The position numbers were made by a program, and so were the translations under genes. The notes beneath the pieces were generated by a model. It ran no database searches and was not told the origin of the DNA. It was given only the letters and a program-made list of their open reading frames with translations. Positions 55,321 to 64,000 of a stretch of DNA of 64,000 nucleotides are shown piece after piece (position 1 is the first letter of the stretch; the number at the start of each line of letters is the position of its first letter). The DNA is from Actinernus sp. WN-2022 (Eukaryota; Cnidaria; Anthozoa; Actiniaria; Actinernidae): NCBI GenBank assembly GCA_030867875.1, contig JAOWCC010000577.1, forward strand, positions 86,471,740 through 86,535,739, written 5' to 3'.

Positions 55321-55505
55321 GGCGCCAGTTGAGAATCTCACTTTCATGTTCGGGTACAAGATTTGTACCTTTTTACCGATTGGTTCTCTATTTCACTTGA
55401 CACAATTCAACCAATCGTGTACGGCGCTAATAGACCAGGTGAAATCGAGAACCAATCGGCATTGTACCTGATTTGAACATGGAAATGAGATTCTCAACTG
55501 GCGCC
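55321..55505. mobile_element. Palindromic MITE, 185 bp
   Basis: GGCGCCAGTTGAGAATCTCA then CTTTCATGTTC is mirrored by GAACATGGAAATGAGATTCT then CAACTGGCGCC; inner CCGATTGGTTCTC pairs with GAGAACCAATCGG. Confidence 0.9.
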
Positions 55506-55799
55506 ACCAGAGGTTATTTCTTTTATCGTCGCTTCGATCCTTTCTGATGAAATTAGTGGAGAGAAAGAGAGAGAGAGAGGGAGGTAATAAACCTCAGATA
55601 CCCAGAGCAACTGTCAAGCAATTTGCAAACATCTCGAAACCTAATTGGCTTGGAAATGGTGGGCTAATTGATGATACCGGGCGGTCGCTGACTAGCAAAC
55701 AAAAATTGATTTGGGAAATTCATTATGCCAATTTTTCGCCGAAATTCAGTGTCTATCTTGGATATTAGTCGATGACAAATCTAAAAAGTACCATGGATT

Positions 55800-56180
55800 G
55801 TTTCAACCGAATTGAAACTTGAAGTTTATTTAAAACAAAATTACAAAAATAACATCATCAGTTAGAAGATAAATGCCATGTGTATGTCCTGAAATACTTT
55901 TCAAACGGCAAACACTGATTCAAATTGATTACAATATGGCATATTCTAGAAATTTGACATCAGTTAAAGTGAACCGGCGATTTCAAGTTGCTATAAATGT
56001 CTCCGTTAAAAGCAGTATTTTTCATCGACTCGAATCTTTGATGTCCTTCATCAAAATTATCTCAAATTTTCTCCAGTATACCTGGAACTGAAGCATACTC
56101 TGCTGATTTGAGTAGTTATTTTTGTGTTTTGCTATGAGAAAGTTTGTCATTTGGTGGTTAACAGTATACCCCTTTAAACT
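55800..56180 (+). repeat. Copy of the TTAA-type MITE family
   Basis: ATTCTAGAAATTTGACATCA, GTTAAAAGCAGTATTTTTCA, CTCCAGTATACCTGGAA and the end ACCCCTTTAA match 59400-59640. It is uninterrupted at the TTAA that received an insertion in the 12262 copy. Confidence 0.65.
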
Positions 56181-56451
56181 TAAAAGCAATCGTTTTGCCG
56201 CTCTTCACTGAGGTATTGTTGGATAGAACCTTCGAGCTCATAGTCTATATGCTAATTGCCTTGGCTGAGCATTGGGTACCTGTGAGTCTATGTAATTAAT
56301 CAAATTTTGGTGCAAATAAAGTTATATGTCTTTAATTTCGTCTATTTTGAAAAACCTCAAAAATCCTCGGAAACAAAAAACTAATAACACACTGGCAAGA
56401 GTATATTACAATGACTTCTGAACTGTTTTGCGCAGACATTTTAGATACCAT

Positions 56452-56562
56452 ACAAAGTTACGAGCTAACGAAGTTCGAAAATTTACCGACGTTTGTGATG
56501 GTGGTGGACAAGCCCATACAAACGTCTGTAAATTGTAGAACTTTGTTAGCTCGTAACTTTGT
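56452..56562. repeat. Hairpin, about 45-bp arms
   Basis: ACAAAGTTACGAGCTAACGA ... GACGTTTGT is mirrored by ACAAACGTC ... TTTGTTAGCTCGTAACTTTGT. The CAAACGTCTGTAAA motif also occurs at 10541. The 122-codon frame across it (56411-56779) is not supported. Confidence 0.75.
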
Positions 56563-56779
56563 AACGAAAAAAGATAGCTCCCTAAAAGTTAGTAATCCGG
56601 CTTGCTTATTTTGGTGTGCTATTTTAAACGTTTATATTAGTTGTTGCATTTTCGAGGTTTTAAATACATGTACCTGGAAATTGCCCATTGAGCAGAGGCA
56701 GACTTGTTGTAAAGGAGAGATATTGAGAGGGCGGAACTTCCTGTTTTCAAATATAACCCATAAATGTGGGTTTCTTTAA

Positions 56780-58770
56780 CCATAAACTAAACGCCGATTT
56801 AAAACATGGCGAAAAATGTTTTTCGTTTTTAAAACTAGCATGCTCCTCGTGAATGAGTTTTAATAGTTATATCACCGAAGCATAAAATATGCGATTCACT
56901 TTTTAAGAATTTTTAAAATTACATTATTGGAGTCATATTCAAATAGCCAAAAGTAAAACGTTTTCGACAATTAGAAAATTTAAGCAATGAATGGTGCTTT
57001 GATTGGAGTAGCTCTTGGGAAAATACCTAGTTGTGTTGCGTTTTCTGCGATTGTGTTTACAAGAGATTTATAATTTGGAGCAGGTGCAACACTATAGTTT
57101 CATAACCGATTATTTTAATGGTTTGCATATGTCAGTATTGGTCCGGTTTCAGTATTAATCCAAAAAATAAATATCTACAAAGCAACTTTTTTAGTTTAAT
57201 ATGAAGTTCAAATTTCAGCTATTGTTACCATTTCGATTCGAAGCTTTCTTAAACAGCAAGAACTCGTAACTAAGAGTTAACACAAAGAGATATTTACTGA
57301 AAATATAAGCTAGACACCCACCAAGCCCATTTCAATATAGTTCACTCATATGAAACGCGATACACCAGTTTACATGATCAACTATGCATAAGGAAGGTGA
57401 AAGCAATATCTACCTAAAATGTCACCAGGAATAAACAGGAAAAACGAAATGGAACAGGAAGTTGCTGCGCCGAGAGAAATGAAAAAAATATTGTACTCCT
57501 AATATCTTGATTATTTCCTTTTTCAGAGTCAAACAGTCGTGAGCTGGTAGTAAAGTAACTTATTAAGATAAAGAAGGGTGTTTATATATATACATAGGTA
57601 TATATATATACATGCAATGATTCGGAAAACTGATCTTGTTATTTTTGTGATAAAAAAGAGACGCATCAAAGTTAATCACACAAAAATAAGTTGAAATTCT
57701 CTCACTTGATAAAAACATCACTTCACTTTTAAATTACCTTAATGCCAATTTGCCTTTTTTCCCCGCTCTGAGCGTTCGAAGGAGCTAGGAACAACAGGTC
57801 GAGTCAATTCGGTACAGTTAGTCGCTTAAAATAGAGAGCTTTTGAAAGCGACAGCGAACGAAAAGTTTAACATACGGTCTATTGAAGTGCGAATTGAAGA
57901 GTATTGGTTTCGACCGCGAAAAAGCAGCTGGTGTATTCAATGGACTAATTAGGGAATGCGTGACTAATTTGCCTTCGTTATCCTAAATTTGTTTTGTGTC
58001 ACTAATTAAGGATGCACGCTTTTTGACTTCCAAAAATCGGCCCCACTTTGTCGAAAGTAGGAATGTAATAAAAACAATGCCTATGAGCGAGCAATGAAGA
58101 ATACGTAGTCGCAAATACAACGCTGGGTGATTTCTAGTTATTGGTTCAGGTCGCTTTAATAGCTTCATTTGCATTGGCAGGATGTCGTTTCTTTTATACG
58201 CTTAAGATGTTTACACACTTGCATAACTTGTGTAATTCTCGTGAACTTGCTCAGTTTTTAAGTATAGACTGAAGACATGAAGACCACTGGTTGAATTGTG
58301 AATACAATTTTGGCGCGAAACTCGATGTAGAAGACAAAACACAATAACAATTCCATGGCAAGTTTGATCTTTCAGGAAAAAAGAGTCGTATATACTCATA
58401 AACGAACATTGCTTCAGTGATATTCCAATTGAATCAAGTTTTATAACGTGAATGGGTTTAATTTAATGCCTTTTATCATTTGAAAACCGATCATTTAACC
58501 TTCTCTAAAAGGGAACTATGTGAGTAATTGAAACACAACAACATATCTGCAGGCGTTTTTGCCGATCGAATGTCTCCGAAGGAATCAGGAGAAGATAACA
58601 AAATTATGATTTGTTTGAGTGAAAATCTTCAACTGATTTATTCCCTGAAAAATCGTTTACCATTTCAGAAAAAAAAAACTCTCCCTAAATCGTCCACCCT
58701 TTGAGTAATAGAGTACCGCTCGAGACCTGTATTCTGATTGGACCATTATACTTTACATGTAGTTCTATTG
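56780..58770. other. Unassigned sequence
   Basis: AT-rich, with a short TA microsatellite at about 57580-57612. No gene or known repeat seen. Confidence 0.4.
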
Positions 58771-59184
58771 GCCGGTAACAAAACGAGCAGGGGACTGGGA
58801 CCGAGTTTATCAGAATTACTCTAATTCTAAAATGAAGTTCATCACATGATAGAGCATGTTGAAATTAGTATGTGTGCCAAGTTTGACGTGATTCAAGTAA
58901 ATCTTGTCTGAATTATAAGTAATTGAAATTTCTTTGTCCCTCCAAAACTTTACAATGAATGTATGGTTTGGAGGGACAACGTTAAAACATAAGAGAGTTT
59001 GTATGGGAAAATTGACATATTTGATGCCTTCTAGTATCGTCAATATTCAGCCAAAGTTCACCAAACTTTTCAGACTAGCTCATTTTGATCTGTTCTTTTG
59101 GAAAATAATGCTCACTTTGACTAGTTATTAATTGAATTAGTTTTACTGACTCGGTTCCAGTCCCCCGCTCGTTTTGTTACTGGC
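58771..59184. mobile_element. 414-bp inverted-repeat element
   Basis: GCCGGTAACAAAACGAGCAG then GGGACTGGGACCGAGT is mirrored by ACTCGGTTCCAGTCCC then CCGCTCGTTTTGTTACTGGC. A smaller hairpin, GTCCCTCCAAAACTT / GGTTTGGAGGGAC, sits inside (58937-58979). Confidence 0.8.
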
Positions 59185-59344
59185 TAATTGTTTTTGTACT
59201 GCTCGTTCTAAAGGTTAGGATGTTTTGTATTGTTGGGTAAGCCAAACTGTGGCTCGTTTCGAGCGGAACAGGCTGGGTCTACCCTTTCCCTTTCAAAACG
59301 TTGAATGGCCTGGTTCTACTTTCTGTTTTGTTCCCGTACTGACT

Positions 59345-59640
59345 GATATGCTTTATGAACTTTTTCGATAGAGGATGGCAAAGATTAAAGTGGTTACAAA
59401 ACATTATTCTAGAAACTTGATTTCGGTTACAGTGAACCGATTTCAAGTTGCTCTAAATTTCTCTTAAAAGCAGTATTTTACATCAACTCGAATCTTACCA
59501 TCCTTCATCAAAATGTTCTCCAATTTTCTCCAGTATACCTGGAATACATACCGTGCTAAGCGGAGTAGATATTTTTGTTTTTCGTCTTGAGAAAGTTTAT
59601 TATTTTGGGGTTGACGGTGCCTCTTTAGTCATCATCAAAA
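59345..59640 (+). repeat. Copy of the TTAA-type MITE family
   Basis: TTTTTCGATAGAGGATGGCA, TTATTCTAGAAACTTGAT, CTCTTAAAAGCAGTATTTTA and CTCCAGTATACCTGGAA. It provides the empty-site sequence for the insertion at 12428. Confidence 0.7.
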
Positions 59641-60690
59641 CTTCTCTTTTATTTCAAAGAGAAGCACCTCAGAGCTGAGTGTTTGGACTTTGCTTTACTT
59701 ACTTCTTGATCGGCCACTGCTGCCTGCTAAAATATACACGTGCATTCAAATGTTGAGAAATTATCGTAATGACCAGGAGGCACAATGGATAACTCGGTTG
59801 GTTACTACCACTTACATCAAACAATCTGGTTGAAAATTGAAATAAAAGGAAAATAAAATAAGAAATAAATATTAAAATGATATGCGCGTCTACCGGAAGA
59901 TAGAAAAGAGCGGAAACAATGGTTCGCACGTCCACAGGAAGACACTGGGAAAAGAGCGGGAAAAATGGTACGCGCGTCCACCGGAAGAGAGAAAAGGGCG
60001 GGAAAAATGATACGCGCGTCCACCGTTTCCGTAAAAGGCTAACTACATTTTATAGAAACTACACACATTTATCCGTTGTATCCCATGGTTATCATGATAA
60101 TTTAGTTGGCGTTTAAATACAACCCACGTGCATATTTTGTCAGTTAGCCTTGGCAAACAAAAGCGTAATGATGTGACGTAACATGCACATGAAGAATTGA
60201 GGGAAAGTTGGTGAACCTTAAAGTCGCAGTGTCACGGTACTGCGCATGTGTGAAAATCTGATGATTTTAGAATTACGTTCCGGCCCGGAACGAAGTTCTC
60301 AGAGGGGTGAAATATCGATTTTTAAATCGACTTCATCTGTGTTCTTTTTGAACTCATCCTTGCCTCCTTTGGTCATTTATGGAAATGTGAGATGTGCTTA
60401 AATAAGTTTTAGTTATTTGTTTATTAAAAATTAGTCGTTGAGACTGCAACACAACTAAAACAAAAAAGCATAAGTGATGCTTACCGGCGGGGAAAACGGC
60501 CACTCAGTACTCTGAATACAGTAGCCGAAAAACGCAAGAAATTGGAAACTTTTTGGCATTCCAACCAGAAGCGAAGAGGGTTTGGATGTCCAGTAGAGTT
60601 CACGAAACACATGGCAACTTTTCAAGTCGTATTATAATGATATGGCAGTTTTCAACAGCGATACGAAGAAATATATATCTACGGCTTAGA
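59641..60690. other. Mostly unassigned; TTAA-element end fragment
   Basis: 60218-60300 (AAAGTCGCAGTGTCACGGTA, CTGCGCATGTGTGAAAATC) resembles the left end of the 12428 element. Three short near-repeats of GCGCGTCCACCGGAAGA lie at 59885-60020. Confidence 0.4.
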
Positions 60691-61560
60691 AACGAGGCTG
60701 AAATTATATGAAATGACCGGAGTGCAAAGACTGTACGAAAAGTTAGATAAAACCTTTATTTGCTGGCAAAAAAACCTCATGAACTCAAACACGATAGCCT
60801 TGTGAGCAATCGACATACATATGAAGCTATAGAAGTTATGATCGACTACGTGAGAGTCTGCAAACATCGATCTGCTATGAAACCGCTTGTCAGTATTCGC
60901 ACTTCGTGACAAGCGAACTTTTCTACTTTCGACACACGGTCGCTAAACTGTACGAAATCTCCAAGAATAAATTCCTAATGTCCAAACTAACGGGAAAAAT
61001 TGAAAGAGGAAATCCTTGTGAGCAATCGACATACATATGAAGCTATATAAGTTATCATCGACTACATGAGAGTCAAACATCGAACTGCTATGAAACCGCT
61101 TGTGACAGTTCAATTTACGCACTTTGATGACAAGCGAACTTTTCAACTTTCGACACACGTACGGTCGCTAAACTGTACGAAATCTCCAAGAATAAATCCC
61201 TAATGTCCAAACTAACGGGGAAAACTGAAAGAGGAAATCCTTGTGACCAAACAACATACATATGTAGCTCCAGAAGTGATTATTGAATACATGAGAACCC
61301 ATAGAGCAAACTGATAATAATGATCTAACGTGCTATTAGTTTCACGGACATTTGTGACTACGCCTACTAAACTCGCGCTACAGCATAGCTTGAAATACTG
61401 TACGAAAACTCCCGTTTAAAAATTTCCTGATGCCGAAAGAACCATAGAATCTTAAACAAGATATCTTTCTGACCAATCGACATAAATATTAAGCTGTGAA
61501 AGTAAGTTTCCAGTCCATAACAGCCGATAGTGCAAACTAGTAAACAGTCACTCGTAGTCC
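60690..61560 (+). repeat. Tandem array of about four diverging 215-225-bp units
   Basis: TGTGAGCAATCGACATACAT begins at about 60803 and again at 61017 (214 bp on), with diverged equivalents at about 61243 and 61468. The first two share TGCTATGAAACCGCTTGT, AAGCGAACTTTT, CGCTAAACTGTACGAAATCT and AACTAACGGG. Identity falls with position. Confidence 0.8.
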
Positions 61561-61653
61561 GAAAGTACTGAACTTTTTAGCGCAAATGTATGTGTTACGT
61601 TTCCAAACTTTAAGACAAGAAATCGTCCATAGAATGTTCTATGTTTTTTACAG

Positions 61654-61829
61654 CAGAGAACTGTGTTAATAGTTATGTAGAAATAAAACAATGGTGCCAT
61701 TTGGAGAATTATTTCATGTCAAGAGTGCACAACGAAGAAATATATATCTACGGACGCGAGCAGCTTGTTTCACTTTGGTCAAATTCGGACTGTTTCCGAC
61801 TGGAAACAGCAAAAAATACAAGCAAGTAA
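61654..61829 (+). CDS. Weak candidate exon, product unknown
   Basis: After a TTTTTTACAG splice-like signal (61653) a frame reads ENCVNSYVEIKQWCHLENYF, MSRVHNEEIYIYGREQLVSL, then to TAA at 61827. A piece of it (GAAGAAATATATATCTACGG, 61734) also occurs at 60664, outside any such frame, which argues for a repeat and against a gene. Confidence 0.15.
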
Positions 61830-62032
61830 TTAAATATAGATACCATTCTTTACTCAATGCTGTTTACCTTGGATGTAGGAAGAATAAAATCCTTGTAAAT
61901 CTCGCCATATACTGTGCATAATTACAATCTGTGAATACGGCTAACACCCGAACAGTCTGGCGTTTCCTGCAAATTATTTTGATTGATTCTCATTGGATGT
62001 TACACAATGCAGCTGTCAATTCAATGTCTGGA

Positions 62033-62137
62033 TATATATAATGATATATAATGATATATAATGATATATAATGATATATAATGATATATAATGATATATA
62101 ATGATAATAATGATATATAATGATATATAATGGTATA
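62033..62137. repeat. 10-bp microsatellite-like array
   Basis: ATGATATATA repeated about nine times with one indel at 62101-62110. Confidence 0.95.
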
Positions 62138-62139
62138 CA

Positions 62140-62789
62140 AATATAATAATTAGTACATACCCACCCCACTCCACTCCACTTCCACAGGACAAATAAACGT
62201 TAAAGAATTTAAGCCGAATCTACATGGAACATAAAAAAAAATCTAAGAACATACATACAGGGCTATGATAAAAATATAATCCTAGTTATCTACAGAGTAC
62301 TTTCGAAGGACATATTTAAAATAATTTAAAGTCTTTATTTCTAATTGTTGCTGGGATACTGTTCCATAATTTGTTACTTTAAATGTTCTCCCGCCTTCAG
62401 TTTCACGTTTGTATCGGGGGTATAAACTAAATTTATCTTGGAATGTACACTGGAACTACTATATAAGTCCGCGTTTCTAACAAGTAACTGTTCTATATAT
62501 AACTAGGGGATTTCATGGGCGGATTAAGGGGAGGGGCCGAGGGGGCTGCTGCCCCCCTTTCGTTGGCTGGGATACATGCCCCCGCACCCCCGAGCTAATC
62601 TCCCATATACGGCGCTAAGTTCGGCTTACGCTGCGGCCCCCTCTTTCTGCATTTGCTGGATCTGCCCTTGGATTCCAGTAATTCGCTTATAGAATACGCA
62701 ACATTTTTGAATTGTGATGTCATCGTGCAGAGGCAGCCAGTTAAGTTTCTTAAATAATTTCGCACTCCTTTCCATTGCGTTAGCATCAA
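62140..62789. other. Unassigned sequence
   Basis: A G/C-rich patch (62508-62595) resembles the G-rich MITE at 26097 in composition only. The 104-codon minus frame (62909-62595) overlaps repeat family C and is not supported. Confidence 0.35.
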
Positions 62790-63190
62790 CCTGCGTTTCA
62801 GCAACGTGTTGCAAGTTTTTAAATTACCTTCAAAAACCTGCAATATCGTTGCTGAACTTTGTTGCAGTTGCTTCGCCCTCACCGTTACCTTTTCGCGCGA
62901 TGTCGCCATAGAAACCTTTTCGCTACGCCCACGGAAACGAGGCTAAGTCAGTAAACAAAGAATCCACTCGTCCGCCATTTTATTAACGAGGGTGTCGCAG
63001 CAGGAGCTCAGGTGCTAGCTAGATGTTGCGCTAAAAGTCGTCCTGTGTAACAACGATTTTATGCGCCGAACCTAATTATACCAAAAGCCGCCTAACTATC
63101 CTTTGTTGCAATTGCGTTGGGCGCATGAAAAGTTCGAAGTTTCAATCGGGCCTAACATGCATTAAAAATCGTCGCGAAAAATCGTGTAAC
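62790..63190 (+). repeat. Dispersed repeat family C, copy 2
   Basis: Matches 52970-53265 in order (AATTACCTTCAAAAACCTGC, GTTGCAGTTGCTTCG, TTCGCTACGCCCACGGAAAC, CACTCGTCCGCCATTTTATT, ACATGCATTAAAAATCGTCG), with extra internal sequence. Confidence 0.65.
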
Positions 63191-63770
63191 ATCATCTTTA
63201 GTATTACAAATCTATAACCCTTTTTTTTTGCTAACTTCCTGCTCACAGGTTTTGATAAAGTTTTTACCGTGCACGTGTCACAAGCCTGAACATTTTCCAG
63301 TTGTTTGAAAAAAACATCGTTTGATTAGATTTCGGGCAGACGTTACATTTATGCTTATCTTCTTATTAATATGTGTAGTCGGACCAACGTTTGGAATCAT
63401 CGGTTACACCCATAAACTTTAGTCTGAGTAAGAATCAAGCTATAAACTTCAAAAGATATGACACTGAACAGTCCAGTTTCGTATTCCAAAATTACCGCTG
63501 TACGGGATGACTACAGACGCTCTTGCTCAGTGTTATCCTCTTTTTTTTCTTGTAGTCTCTTGTAGTTAGTTCAGATTCCCGTGTTATTATGTATAGTTGT
63601 ATTTGTACAAAAGTCCCTTGATGAGCGCCTTGCTCCTGGGCAATTGTATTGACAAATATAAGCGTATAGGCCATTTTGACGATGTTCCGCACACATCATG
63701 ATCAGTAGAACAATAGACGCGACGAGCTGCTAAGACTCGTTCTGGTTCACCAGCCTTTTGTTATTTAAAG
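63191..63770. other. Unassigned; half-copy of the 35781 MITE
   Basis: GGCCATTTTGACGATGTTCC then GCACACATC and GTAGAACAATAGACGCG at 63670-63720 resemble one arm of 35781-35922. Confidence 0.45.
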
Positions 63771-64000
63771 GCCCGCCTACACAGACGATTTTTTGTGCAA
63801 TTTTTGTCGCGATTTCCACTGCAATTTTGCTTAACAGCGAAGTTGCACTTTCAAATCGCGCGTGTAAACTAGCGGCGATTTTTATGCAATTTTTGTCGCT
63901 ATCAAATCGCACTGGTTTCAAGCATGTTCGAAACTTGATGCAAATTTGCGGCGAGAAAAATTGCAGTGGGACGCGACAAAAAAATGCATCAAAAATCGCC
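63771..64000. repeat. Part of a repeat rich in GCGATTTTT/AAAAATCGC, cut by the window end
   Basis: CAATTTTTGTCGCGATTT, GCGGCGATTTTTATGCAATT and GCGACAAAAAAATGCATCAA, then AAATCGCC suggest a hairpin-rich MITE whose right end lies beyond the window. Confidence 0.5.

Noticed and set aside
56411..56779. 122-codon plus-strand ORF
   Set aside because: Its first half is a perfect hairpin and the rest has no recognisable protein character.
62595..62909. 104-codon minus-strand ORF
   Set aside because: Overlaps dispersed repeat family C, whose other copy at 52970 does not keep the frame open.

Overview
This is a stretch of an animal nuclear genome, most likely an anthozoan cnidarian (stony coral or sea anemone). 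That is inference. It rests on the AT-rich, transposon-packed sequence, short introns, tRNA-derived SINEs (one ending in a TAAAG-type tail as I recall from coral genomes), APE-type LINE remnants, a Penelope-like element with GIY-YIG and hammerhead-like motifs, a pogo/Tigger transposase and many short inverted-repeat elements. No prokaryotic operon, rRNA or intact tRNA gene was seen.

Layout: 0.4-6.3 kb holds two foldback elements whose inverted arms are made of tandem repeats. 7.9-10.3 kb has a full-length tRNA-SINE, a LINE tail and a small P-loop (deoxynucleoside-kinase-like) open frame. 10.8-16.3 kb has a palindromic MITE, a ten-copy 65-bp satellite, a TTAA element nested in another repeat, and a three-deep nest ending in a LINE tail. 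16.9-18.6 kb carries a broken Penelope-like element and another LINE tail. 21.5-25.9 kb has a 575-bp TA element and a third inverted satellite pair (19-bp unit) enclosing a decayed LINE. 28.4-31.3 kb is the best candidate for host genes: an apparently intact three-exon gene at 29696-30300 and a stop-interrupted frame at 28489-28920. 32-39 kb is dense in hairpin and TIR elements. 40.0-44.1 kb is the largest coding feature, a near-complete LINE with frameshifts and a precise insertion of a second 575-bp element. 46.5-48.6 kb is a broken Tigger transposase with its 3' inverted terminus. 49-64 kb is mostly unique or low-information sequence with scattered MITEs, a second SINE, a 215-225-bp tandem array and dispersed repeats.

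Nothing here acts as a pathway. The logic is layered insertion: several insertion sites can be read exactly because an uninterrupted copy or a restored reading frame gives the pre-insertion state. Most long open frames on either strand are by-products of satellites or antisense to real elements. All gene models are from eye inspection of reading frames and splice consensus, without searches or transcripts.
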